From contig JAYKYS010000007.1 of assembly GCA_036924285.1 (NCBI GenBank), forward strand, positions 4,898,001 through 4,962,000: a stretch of 64,000 nucleotides of DNA, read 5' to 3'. This DNA is from Asterella californica (taxonomy: Eukaryota > Streptophyta > Marchantiopsida > Marchantiales > Aytoniaceae). The notes beneath the pieces were generated by a model. The model saw only the letters and a list, made by a program, of their open reading frames with translations. It was not told the DNA's origin and made no database searches. A program made the position numbers and the translations under genes. Below are positions 1 to 10,530 of this stretch, in pieces (position 1 is the first letter of the stretch; every line of letters starts with the position of its first letter).

Positions 1-1550
1 TGCAAGTTATGGAGTACTTATACAAGATATTAATACTTGGGGAAATTAGTGTAGGACAGACAATTCCGCAAGCCTATGTGTAATACGAAGATGTACTTAA
101 GGTTCATTGGTTAAATACGATGTCAAAATCTCACCAAGTAGTCTCACGAGGAGAGTACATGACGGCGAAGACACGGCTAGGACACAGACGGACTACTGAA
201 AGCTAATGGGCAAAAGGCAAGAGGAGTGTGAGTTGTAAGTCAGCTTATCTCTCACCTAGAGGTATCTCATATGACTAGGATTACTAGTTTATCATAATGA
301 CAAAGATTCAGTCGCATCCGTACTCACTTCACTTTACTCTCTGACGCGTACAATCATCATTCTCCTAATAGCGTTATTGCAAACAAGTTCTGATTCCACT
401 CTCAACATCACAACACATAATACTCAAGGATTCTCAAGGTCTCCAATGCTCACTTTACTCATACGACTAAATGATGAGAGTCTCTTCCACCCTCTCAACT
501 CCTCCTTATATACTCCACAATTTCTTACCGTGATAACTTTCACTAAGTTACTGTACTTCATGATAACTGCGAAATCCATCATAGTAAAACCTCTAAAGAA
601 AAACTACGAAAGCTTAAGAATAGTACACACATTACTTGTTTTACTTTACTAAAGTAAGAGACTTTCCTACTTTAGCTTTTACAATGTGTTAACTTTTCGA
701 TTATCGAATAAGAAGACAACAACAGACTAACATATCTTTTGAGGAGTATCTTCATATATTTGTGCATGACTTTTCGTCATGCATCCAATCGGTGATGGTG
801 AACAAACTTTTGAGAAGCATATTTGGAGCTCTGTACTTATCACGTAGTGTCATATTGAAACCTCTAATAGTTTTCTCAACTTAGTTATAACTATCTCAAC
901 TAGTTATGACTCGTTTTGGTAACTCTAGATTTGCATTCTAACTAGAGTAACCTATAAGGTAGTCATACCTAACGATTGCTACAAACAAACACACAAATAA
1001 TGAGACTTGTAGTGTGACCTTTATCCTTAAGCTTAATTTTCCCTCCGTCCTCGAACTGAAGTATCACGTTGTCGTGGTTCACTCGATCGAAGAACATGCT
1101 GCTCCTTTCTTGAAGATCATAGATCTCATTGCTTCACGCCGTGGAGATGATGGAAGATCCAAAATATCTACTAAGAAACTTCTTTTGAACTCGTTTATGT
1201 CTAATAGCATCTTATAACATCACCCACTCATTCTTTTGAAATGGTTGTAGTTTCATTTTGTTATTCACCAAGCGCTTGTCATAACTCTTCTTCTATTGTT
1301 GTTGAGTCATCTCAATTCATTGAGATGCATCGTCTATGTTCTCATCCAACTCCAACAAGATTTCTCTCCTCACCTTCTCAACTATTGTGTTACCTTTTCT
1401 CTTCAATCCAACTTGCAAGGTCTGAAAATGGTTAAGTTGAACTAGATCAGTAATTTGGATTTCACTCATACATCATCTTGAAAAGAAATATATCATAGAC
1501 GTCATCATTGATGTATGATACTCTCATAAAGCTGCATAAAGACGCTTGTT
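1..1550. other. Intergenic, no recognisable gene
   Basis: Moderately AT-rich DNA with only short open frames (the longest about 90 codons, with low-complexity Ser/Leu/Thr content). None resembles a known protein. It lies downstream of the minus-strand integrase remnant, so it may hold the 3' end or LTR of that element, but I found no terminal repeat to prove it. Confidence 0.4.
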
Positions 1551-2169
1551 CTAGTTGTGTTTGGTCCCTTCTATGTCATCATCTTTTGCTAACATTTGAC
1601 ACAATATATAGTTTGTGCTCTCTACTAAACTGTTTGAACTCGGCTTATATGAAGTAGTAACCCTCCAAGAAATGAAGAAGAATGTGCACTTAACAATAGT
1701 CGTATTACTCATAAATTCTTGACCCCTATCAGAAACTAACTCCAACGAACATCCAAACCTAGAAATAATCTGTTCATAGAGAAATTTATCCCAACTCAAC
1801 TTCTCCAATAGTCACAAGAGGTCTAGCTTCCATCCACTCTGTAAGGTAATATGTGATCGCAACAATGAACTTATTGTTACGAGAGGTGCAATTTAAAGAT
1901 CTCAAAAAGTCTATCTCGAAAGGTCTAAGAACCAAAATATACCTAAGAGGAGTAGAAACACTAGACTTGATAGAGAAAGCTTGACAAACCTCACATGTTT
2001 TACAATATATCAAGCAATCTCTAAACATCCCTTTCCAATGATATATTGCATCAAGTATCTTGTCGGCTGTCAACTTGCATGTAAAATATCCTCTCCAGAG
2101 ATATTGCGGCACAAAATATAGCACAAAGTATTTCACAAGCGAGATCACCACTACGACCAATGTCGTCAC
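1551..2169 (-). pseudogene. Ty3/gypsy integrase remnant (two frames)
   Basis: Remnant of the integrase that inserts retrotransposon cDNA into the host genome. Two minus-strand frames, 2169-1786 and 1808-1551, overlap by about 20 bp and together cover the family in order. The first has the zinc-binding end (CKTCEVCQ) and the start of the core: the first catalytic Asp in the stretch beginning EIDF, then FIVAITYYLTEWMEA. The second has FLYEQIISRFG, the second catalytic Asp in SDRGQEF, and the catalytic Glu in LVESTN. The D, D and E positions survive, but a frameshift separates them and the first zinc-binding His pair is not visible. No reverse transcriptase was seen upstream on this strand, so this is a fragment. 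Family assignment is from conserved motifs and order; the clade is uncertain. Confidence 0.8.
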
Positions 2170-2554
2170 TCAAAAGATTAAGATCTCCCAGATATGATCA
2201 AAGCTCAGCTCAGATCCAATCTTTGACGCAACCAACATCAAGAGCATGCATCATCAATAAAATGAGCCATATTGATAAAGTCTGACGATTCTTATGGATC
2301 ATCATTCAACTTAACATCGAGTGAGAGAAGTTTGATCATCAAGGACACGCATTGATCTTCGAAGCAGAAAGGATGACGACCAAACAAGTACTACTACACA
2401 AAGATTTAGTCCAAGCAGCAAGAGTGAATTTTATCACCCCAGTCCTTTGATGCACAAGAAATTGTGAACATGTTCCATAAGGAGGTCACAATTATCTGTG
2501 CATCAGTAGTTTGCAAATTTTAGCTAACCACCGCACAAGAGAAAGCATAGAAAT

Positions 2555-4300
2555 TAGCATCGAATGGAAATCGATGTCACATTAGAGAGACTGGAAAAAC
2601 GTCTCACATAGCACTCAAATCCTGTGATAATCAAGAAGAGGGACCTGAAGCTAGAAGCATCAGAGACGAAGGCAGAAGTAAACTCCCTCAAGTCTGAATT
2701 GGGATGGATTATGAACGCCAAGATGAAAATCGATGTCACATTAGAGAGACCGAAAAAACGTCTCACACTAGCACTCGAATCTTGTGATGATCAAGAAGAG
2801 GAAGCAAGGCAAAGTGTCGTGCAAATCAGAAAGGAGAACAAATATCTACAAAAGGACCTGTAGTGTCTCAAGGATCTCTAGAAGGAGGAAGTCAATAACG
2901 CGTAAAAACATTGAGAGGAACAACGGCTGAAAATTGAAAGTGAAATCAATCAACGAATCAAAGAATTTGAATTTGAATTCGCATGACTCAAGGATCAAAA
3001 GAGACGAGACGAAGATGATTTGACGACCGTATGAAATCAGCAAGGCGAAACATCTTCATAGATCAGCCGATTAACTAAAGAAATAAAGGGATGGCGAGAA
3101 AAATATCGAGTCCAGATTGAGGAGCTGGAGGAAGAACATACAACCAACAAAAAGCTATTGGTGCCAAATAGCAATGCTTTGACAACGAGCAGAGGTGGTT
3201 GAATTAAAGATCCAAGGACACAAAGATGAGGCGGAACAGATACGAATGGAATTAGAATCCGCTAATCAGCAAAAGAAGAGAGGAGACAAGATTGAACATG
3301 CTATGAGATTAATTAGTGATGACCAAAGGGTTCCCAAAGAAAAGACTCTAAAAGAAAAGCAATACGAGTATCTCATCACCCAACTCGATAGAAAGGTAAA
3401 GGAGCTGAAAGTCGAGCAAGGGGGGAGGGATAGCATCACATGAAGATGGACTTCATGAAGCAACTATGAGAAGCAAAAACTCAAATAACAGCCACCATAG
3501 TCGAGCCATAGGTCAAGAAAGCCGAAGAACTACGAGCCACAATATTGAAGCAGAGCAGAAAATTTTAGAATTAGAGATTAAAGTATTCAAAATTCCAGCC
3601 GAAGATAGTAAGGTACCACTTCAACAAAGAATATCATCAACAATCCATCTTAGGAAACTAGTATACTCGGAGTAGGTAATAATGAGCTAACTATAGAATA
3701 GATTATGACTTTGGCTAACACTAATGATGTCTAATTTTATAAGGGTCGATGAGAATCATCTTTGAAGGAAAGAAGAAGACCTCGACACATCGATAAAGAT
3801 GAAGGTCTAAGCAAATTTCACAGAGGATAACGACAGGAAGCAAGCGAGTGGAATCATATTTCTAAGGGAGTGGATAGATGTTAAGGACCCTATCATTGAA
3901 GAAATCGAATATACCATAAGAAAAATGAAAAAGAGAAAATCACTGAGATAGGTGCAACTAATAAGATGAAGTATGATCTCTGCGAGGCCCACAAAAAGAC
4001 ACCCAAACATCCGAAGAGAGTAAAAAAACTGAAAGAGTTCAAAGTCTAATGACAGACTTGTAAACTTTATCCATGAGAGTTGTATAAAGTCAAGGTCAGA
4101 CCATCATTTGGAAGTATTCTAATGATAGTGAGGTGTCAAGTAGTGGTAGTGATAGAGTATAGACGATAGTCTTCAAGAATAAAAGTGGAAGGAAGGATCG
4201 GATTAGTCACGCCACACACCAAGAGGACGAGAGTGAGGATCGAGAGAGAAGTTAGATGAGGTACCGATCCAAACGATGAGTAGAGATAATGTATTAGTCA
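2555..4300 (+). pseudogene. Coiled-coil, gag-like remnant
   Basis: Three short plus-strand frames (2624-2863, 3195-3443, 3466-3675), with stop-ridden sequence between and after them, encode Glu/Lys/Gln-rich, heptad-like coiled-coil sequence (for example KIDVTLERPKKRL and EKQYEYLITQLDRKVKEL). The same coiled-coil character continues through the stops, so one long protein seems to have decayed. Long coiled-coil proteins of this sort occur in the gag region of some plant Ty3/gypsy elements, which is why I call it gag-like. No zinc knuckle was found here, and a captured host coiled-coil gene is possible. It lies opposite to the neighbouring integrase remnant, so the two are probably separate insertions. 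Confidence 0.45.
2571..2804 (+). repeat. Two-copy internal repeat, about 159-bp period
   Basis: A block of about 75 bp starting TCGATGTCACATTAGAGAGA at 2571 recurs at 2730 with about 90% identity and a one-base indel. It lies within the coiled-coil frames, so the protein was internally repeated. The first copy carries more decay. Confidence 0.75.
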
Positions 4301-6084
4301 AAAGAAGAAGTTTACCTTTTAGGAGCAGAAGGTGACAAATTATAGTAGAAAGAGCAAGAGATACGTCGAGTTCAAAGGATTAGCAGCGAAGGAATGACCA
4401 CGAAGTTTAATGTATCTCTAAAAGTGATGAGTAGGAAGTAACGAAGAGATATAGGATACATTTAACAGGAGAAAGATGAACTAAGGGAGGTATATAAATT
4501 GTCGTAGATTAGAATATACAGGAATAATAAAAACTCTAGCATATGTGAATTATGTATAGTTATAATTACCTAAGTGGTGAATTCGATTGCAGATTAGTCC
4601 GTAATCAAGAATGTGGGTTAGTCTCGATTGATAGATCACTATCATAGCTTTGACCGAACCCAAAATAAAATACTGACAAATAATCTTGAAATGTGTTGGA
4701 TATCTCATTGGAACTGACTTTCTAGAAGATAACGCTGGAAAATTCATATATATAGAATTTAGCAATTTTCAAATGGGGAACTTTGAAGTTAATTGCTAAA
4801 AAAGAGTATAATGAAGTTTTCTAATAAGTAAAAGTCTATGTATGAGTGTCTATTTGGGGTAAATTTGGTGTCCTTGAGAAGCTCTTGATGAGGTTTCATA
4901 TCTACAGTATAACGAGTGTGGACTAGACTATTTACGAACTCATGTTTTGTGTGGTCATACATGTGTTAGTGTGATCCATACTATTTACTCGTCTATATTA
5001 ATAAAAAATTTTTAGAAAATAGTGTGGTCCACATTAGCATAGAAAATTAGTTATATTGTAAAAATGTAGACTATAAAATTAATATCTGATGAATAATCAA
5101 TCTCTCTTTTCACACAACATGTCTTTTGTGTTGTGTTATTTGAACACAACACAAAAGAAAAAACTAATACTATATATATCAATACATAACATGAGGAAAC
5201 AAGCACTCAAAGGATTAGAAAGTTGAACTTGTGATAAATATTTAACTAGTTAGACAATGTTAGAAAACATATAACATAAAATTGATTAAAAGCGATGTAA
5301 GATGTTCCACTCGTCAGAAAAACATATGTAAAACCACACTGTTTGTTTCTCCCACAGCAAATGAATGTACAAAGTATAGTGTGATCCAAACAAAGTAAAT
5401 TACCACACTAATTACTGTTAGTAGTGTATCTTTTGAGACCTAAATTTGGATGAGTTGGAGAAAATGTGTGGAATGGTACTTCAAAATGCAACTCAAGATC
5501 TAATATACAGAAAAGTATAACGATGAAAGTTAAAATTTTAAAGTTACGTAATGTTTTGTTGGGAGGTATGTTTTAGACATATTTGATACTGTTGAAACGA
5601 TTTTTTATGAATATGTTGTGAAAGTGATAGATTTGGGTTTATGACACTTGTGTCAATACTATATACGTTTGAAGTCTAGTTGTAAATTTTATCTATATTA
5701 AAGAAAATAAAAAATAAAAAACTCTAAATTTTATAATAAATTTTGTATGTTTGTGAATTATTTATTTCTTTTCATCTTTCAAACTTTTCATGTTTAGAAA
5801 TTATAATATTTTTAAAATATTTTTTGTGCAAAATAATATAAACTTACATAAATAAATTGAATTGAATTGAATAAATAGTACACATTTAAATAAATCAACA
5901 ACTTGATATTTTGAACAAAATTAAAAAGAACACTGACTGCATAAAACAATGTCATTTTGATGAAAATACGCAACCCAATGAATAGCAAACGGATGGAAAG
6001 ACCCCATCAAGCCTTACAAGGGAAAGAAAGACCCGAAGGGCCAAGCAACTAACGTCCCGAAGGGAAGAACACCTGGGCTAAGCT
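4301..6084. other. AT-rich intergenic DNA
   Basis: Very AT-rich, with no frame resembling a protein. The only structured feature is the hairpin at 5123-5157. Part may be LTR or other transposon end sequence, but no matching second copy was found. Confidence 0.4.
5123..5157. repeat. Perfect 15-bp inverted repeat
   Basis: CTTTTGTGTTGTGTT (5123-5137) is followed by a 5-nt loop and its exact reverse complement (5143-5157). RNA or single-stranded DNA here would form a stable hairpin. No flanking gene explains it. Confidence 0.9.
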
Positions 6085-6289
6085 ATGCTATCATTAGCTA
6101 TAAAGTCGCCTATCGTCTCTATAATGTCAGACACTGGTAAGTCAGTACTCCTGCATACAACATGTGCACATGAAGTAGCATCGCCTACTGCAGTTGCTCT
6201 CCTATCGACCGTGCTTGCTAAAGCTCTACGTAGAGCAATGCAAATTCACTGTCTAAAAAACATAATGCAGAAAGAAAGAAAAAGTGGTA

Positions 6290-6792
6290 CCTCTTGACGT
6301 CTCTCATGGTAGGCTATGGCACAATCTTGAAGAAAGACGTCGAACACCAAAGCTGTCAATCCGTATATCTCCAAGGCTTTATAAAGGGATGAAGGGATGT
6401 CTCACATGCATACCCCTATACTTGGTCACCTTCACTGCTGCCGTCACGCCTGCAGTCCATCTTGAGAGATGAGTGATCATATGTGTCGTCACTGAGTCTG
6501 CTGCCGGATCCGTGACAACCACATGTGCCACTGAGACCCGATCCTCCCTCATCATGTACAGGTCAGCTCTCACTGATCCTCTCATCTGAAGGACATATCA
6601 ATGCTCTCTCCGTGTCATGTAACTGCTCTCTCGTGCTAAGGCAAACACGATGTCTCTGATGGCATCATGAGTAGCTATTCGCTCTCTATCGAAAGACAGT
6701 GAGCAAAATGTAGACCCGAGATGTCGAGTGAGACACCGCACTCGGAAGTGAACAATGCCGAAGCAACAGACTGGACCAAGCCTAGACCTCAT
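6290..6792 (-). pseudogene. LINE C-terminal domain, restriction-like endonuclease candidate
   Basis: Two frames. 6792-6598 contains RHLGSTFCSLSFDRERIATH followed by DAIRDIVFALARES. 6585-6379 contains VRADLYMMREDRVSVAHVVV, then TDPAADSV, and later AAVKVTKYRGMHV near FIPL. The pattern of a basic/His segment (R-x3-H-x2-I), an (A/P)DL...VV-x-D segment, and a Lys in K-x2-KY resembles a PD-(D/E)XK nuclease core placed after an RT, as in R2- and NeSL-type elements. A Cys/His knuckle precedes such nucleases; only one clear Cys is visible, so decay or a variant is likely. Downstream of 6379, plus-strand reading shows only stops. Assignment is inferential. Confidence 0.5.
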
Positions 6793-7083
6793 TGATGTAG
6801 AAAAGATAGTCTGTGCAAGTCATAACGCTCTGGTGTAAGGTCAAGCTATGAGCCAAGAGCTTGTGCCCTTGCCTGAACAAGAGCGGAGTCGAACTATAGT
6901 ATCTCGTGAGATAGAAAGATCTTCTGAGAGCGCATAGAGAACTTGCTGAAAGTGGTGTCTCGTCAAAGAGGATTGTAGTCCGTGAGATCCATCAGTAGCT
7001 AAGGTATCGAATCGAGGGTGTGCCTCACGTGTCTCAAGAGTCAATCTCTTGTCTCATGAACACACATCTGTAGTGGATAAGAA

Positions 7084-7754
7084 TCATCCTCCACCTTTGT
7101 CACATAGCTCTCTAGAATAAGTTATCTCGCACGAGGAAACTACAACATAGTCAAGGTGTTGAGAGGGTCTAACTACCCAAAAGACTGTCAGAGCAGTATC
7201 TTGCATGGATAATAAGCTCATCCCGTCACATGATATCGACAAAGATGTCTGCCTACGTGCAAAAGGTCCTGCCACACAATCAAAGGTCCATGGTCCTACG
7301 ATGTCACCAAACATCCCCATGATTCTCTTATCAAACTCTCTAAGGTGCGAGATGAAGATAGGAGATGGAGGTATTGTGCGGAATAAGTAACTAAGACGAC
7401 GTATAAGAGAAGAAGAAAATATATTAAAGACAACTTGTGGGTACTCTAACATAAGGAGATCCTCGATATGCAAAACGTCCTCCGCAAAGAAAACATCTAA
7501 GAACCGAGAGACAAAGTCCTCTATACCCATCATGATACTCCGAGGATGCATAAACCATCTCTAGGTGTAACAAATCCCTCCGGGAGCTGGAGGTCTGACG
7601 GTATATCTATGAGAGACCAAGCCTTGCACTTTGACATCTTCACTCTCAACCCTACCAAAGCCAACTGAGAGACGAGATGATCAAAAGCAACACCGACTTG
7701 GTCAGCCGGACTTACGATGTGCGTATCATCAGCTAGAGATGAAAAAGACAACAT
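7084..7754 (-). pseudogene. LINE reverse transcriptase, C-terminal half and thumb
   Basis: The frame 7754-7530 contains SLADDTHIVSP, RT motif C with the two catalytic Asp residues, then HLVSQLALVGLRVKMSKCK and PEGFVTPRDGLCILGV (motifs D/E). The frame 7551-7084 continues with RLSYLFRTIPPSP, REFDKRIMGMFG, AGPFARRQTSLSIS and GMSLLSMQDTA, typical of the thumb/linker after the RT in this family. Two frames overlap by about 20 bp, so a frameshift separates them. The catalytic ADD is kept. Confidence 0.75.
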
Positions 7755-7985
7755 CGAGCAGCCAAGACGGTGATCAAGAGAGCTCTATAGTGAGCTAAGA
7801 CAAAGAGTGGTCCACCCAAAGAGTATCCTTGACGAGTATCTGCAACGGAGCTGTTGACTGTAATCGCTTATATCGCAAGACCGTGCTGGTAATAAAGATG
7901 GGAGGAAGAAACATATAATGATTGCACGAAGAGAACGAGATCCCTTAGAGATCCACCGCCATCATGAACTCCCTAAAGATGGAAG

Positions 7986-8381
7986 CTAGAAAACGTTATT
8001 AAAAGTGTTTCCCACGTCCACTTGTAGGACAACCCAATCGAGATAAATGTCCAAGAGAGCCATAATACAGAAAGACACGGACTCACAACCTCCAGACGTC
8101 GCAACTCCAAATGATGTGGACAAAGGTGGTCCTGAAAAGTATCTCAAAGCTGAAGGACAATGATAGGACTGATAAGTCGTAAGAATCTCACCTATGGCTA
8201 TTGGTCGAATCCTTCCAGCATCCTTCGTCATGACCAAAAGTCTAGCTACCCCAGTACCTGAGCTATAGACTGTGGAATATTTTCCTGAGCTATTGCTACC
8301 GCTATCTCGTAACGCACGTACTGATTTCTCTTGTAAGGTCGCACAATCACCTACACGGAATCTCCGAAGACGGATCATCAT
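7986..8381 (-). pseudogene. LINE reverse transcriptase, N-terminal half
   Basis: Carries the RT fingers motif (KDAGRIRPIAIGE), then TSFGVATSGGCESV, and RT motif A, LQVDVGNTFN, which holds the first catalytic Asp. This enzyme copies element RNA into DNA at the target site. The frame breaks at about 7986, just after motif A. Translation in another frame across 7985-7755 continues the palm (a LRDLVPF segment, then SPLYYQHGLAISDYS), so the domain is physically continuous although frameshifted. Confidence 0.8.
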
Positions 8382-8520
8382 CTCCCGATGTCATCCTCAG
8401 CCACCTCGAGTATAACGGAGACATCAAAGAGGAAGTAGGAGGAACAGTAACCACGCCGTCTCGTCCTTAGTGTTCTGTGTCAACATGTCGAGAGATAGAC
8501 AAAATGTCTATCTCACCTCG

Positions 8521-8892
8521 TCATGAAGAGCATGATGAAACAAACGCAGACAAGAGAATGTCAAAGTGGACTCTCAACCACTCCCACGACTCAAGAGGAA
8601 CTCCAAGAAGAAGCGCTAACAGTGCCATAATGATTGCACGTGTAGACCTCCGCTCTCGGCTAACCTGGGCATCCCATGTGATCTTATCGTAGCACTTGTG
8701 CATCTTTCTCACATGAGATTTTTCCCCTTGCAAGATAAATAATTGATTGCACATCGAACATGATGTGTCTCGAATAAATCTTGATCTCATGGAAGAGCGA
8801 GTACCCATAGCTGAAAAAGAGACGAAATCCAACCAAACGATACTCATAATAAAAATATATAAAAAAAATCTAATATTAGAAATAAAAAACAC
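8521..8892 (-). pseudogene. N-terminal zinc-finger part of the LINE protein
   Basis: The frame contains CSMCNQLF, then SHVRKMHKC about ten residues later, giving C-x2-C and H-x4-H, a C2H2-like finger. It is followed by about 50 residues ending at 8521. In R2-, NeSL- and CRE-type retrotransposons, N-terminal fingers bind the DNA target; that role is inferred here. The first ~35 residues of the frame are AT-rich and hydrophobic and are probably not part of the original protein. The reverse transcriptase lies directly downstream (8381 onward) after a break. Confidence 0.55.
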
Positions 8893-9356
8893 ACTAAATG
8901 TAACAAAAAGTTCCTCAAAATTCTCTCAAAAACTCTAAATAAAAGACTCTAAAATCTTAAAACTTCTAAAATCTAAAAATATTTAATACTTATTCATTTC
9001 TCTACAAAATATATCAATTCTAAAATTAAAAAATATAAAAAACAAGGACTAAAATAAATATGTAAAAAACACTTCACAACAACACACTCCCCTCTCTCGA
9101 AAAACACTCTCTGCCTTCTCTCCTTCCATCCCGCACTCCCTCTCCTCGATATGTTTTTGGTTTAGTTAGCTGTGTCCAACTTCAGCCAAGAGCCTTGAGG
9201 AAAACGCGGTCCATGAATGACTGGCCATGGCACGTGCGATTTCTGGAGAGATCAGCATTCTCCACTCCAGCAAGAACGGTACCACGTCCGCACTGTCTCT
9301 CCTACAGTAAATGACTGTAAACCTCTACTCAAGTTGTCAATTCTGAATTTCTGACA
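8893..9356. other. AT-rich spacer upstream of LINE remnant
   Basis: The first half is A/T-rich with many short AAAATCTAAA-type words. GC rises after about 9070. No gene, promoter or repeat can be supported. Confidence 0.35.
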
Positions 9357-10530
9357 TCAGCCAAGATCAGCTCCTCCATCTTCGCTGGCATCGCCCGTCC
9401 TCCGAAATTCCTCCCGATATTGTATGAGTTTCGTCCATAAACTGCTGGGGACTTGTGTCACCGGGAGCTTCGTTCGGGCTGGCACTGGGAACGCGACAGG
9501 ACCAGACGGAAGCAATTGGTGGCCGTGGGAGATAACGGAACTTCCCATAACTATGCTGCATCTTAGAAAACAGTGAGTACGACTGAGAAAGGAAATAGAG
9601 TAAAACGTTTGCACAAGGCACAAACGAGAAGCATCAAGATTCAAGTGACATGCATCTACCTTCCTTATCATCATTTCACCCTTGGTCAAACATGTCATGT
9701 CATGTCATTTTGCATGGACAACAAATCTCATCCTTGCTGCTACGTGCTTTGAAGGGTTCCGACTGGCAAATGTGGCCAGGAACAGAATGCTGCCATGGCG
9801 CCATACTGTTCCTCTGCCATTCTTACTCCTCGACTTACAGTGTCCGCTCAAGATTGTTAAATCGGTGCTCCTGGAGACTTTCGCTTCTTTTCTCGTTAGC
9901 TTCTCCGGTTTCTCCAGAACCAAGATTGTTACACATTTGTTCTTCTTGCAGGTGAAACTGGAAGTTGTTCCATTAGCTGTCAAAAAGATAGTGGGTTAGA
10001 TAAGTAAGATCCAAGTTACATAACAAGGAACAGAAGGCATCAATCTCATATCCTCTTTGAACTTCTTCTGACCATGATAAGTAGGGACTCCGAGAGAGAA
10101 TAGAAACTGCGTTTGCAGATGTCGTTTTGTTCGAGGTGGAAGACATCCAAAACACGAGGCTGCGATTCACTCCATACGGCCCACTTGTATCCAGTCCCAC
10201 TGTATGTGACGTTGCTTTGCTCGTTTGATTGTAAGGTTTTGAGTAACTTTACAGATAAAGCTCTGAACTGGTCCAATCATCCAGTGGAATTTGTCATGTT
10301 CTCCGAACCTAAACCTAGTCTGTCGAGATTCCACTGTAATGTCCGTCCGAAATCACTGCCCTCTGCTTGAGAATGCATCCAATCCATGGTTGACTTTATT
10401 ACTGGAGAACGGCCCCAGTAAAAGTAATGGTTGCAACGCGTCTACCTATGACGATTCCATGCGAGTGCTGAAGAAACCAAGAGCACAAAGGATAGGCACT
10501 CTAGCAACTCGGTTTGCAGTATAAACATCT
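9357..10530. other. GC-richer island, no gene recognised
   Basis: This stretch is clearly richer in GC than the flanks and has overlapping frames of 75-113 codons on both strands. None resembles a known family, and opposing frames of similar length argue that they are by-products of composition. It could be part of a decayed or fast-evolving gene, a non-coding transcript, or a promoter segment. I cannot choose. Confidence 0.35.

Larger units (their letters stand above)
6290..8892 (-). mobile_element. Decayed non-LTR retrotransposon (ZF-RT-endonuclease type)
   Basis: One broken element read from 8892 down to about 6290. On the minus strand the order is: a C2H2-like zinc finger (about 8770-8690), reverse transcriptase (8381-7084), and a C-terminal region (6792-6290) with a C-x3-C/H-rich start and a motif like that of restriction-like endonucleases. 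This order is that of R2/NeSL/CRE-type elements, in contrast to L1-type LINEs, which have an N-terminal APE nuclease. The pieces are in different frames with stops, so it is inactive. Ends, poly-A tail and target duplication were not identified. The RT is certain; calling the C-terminal part a restriction-like endonuclease is an inference from residue pattern and position. Confidence 0.7.
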
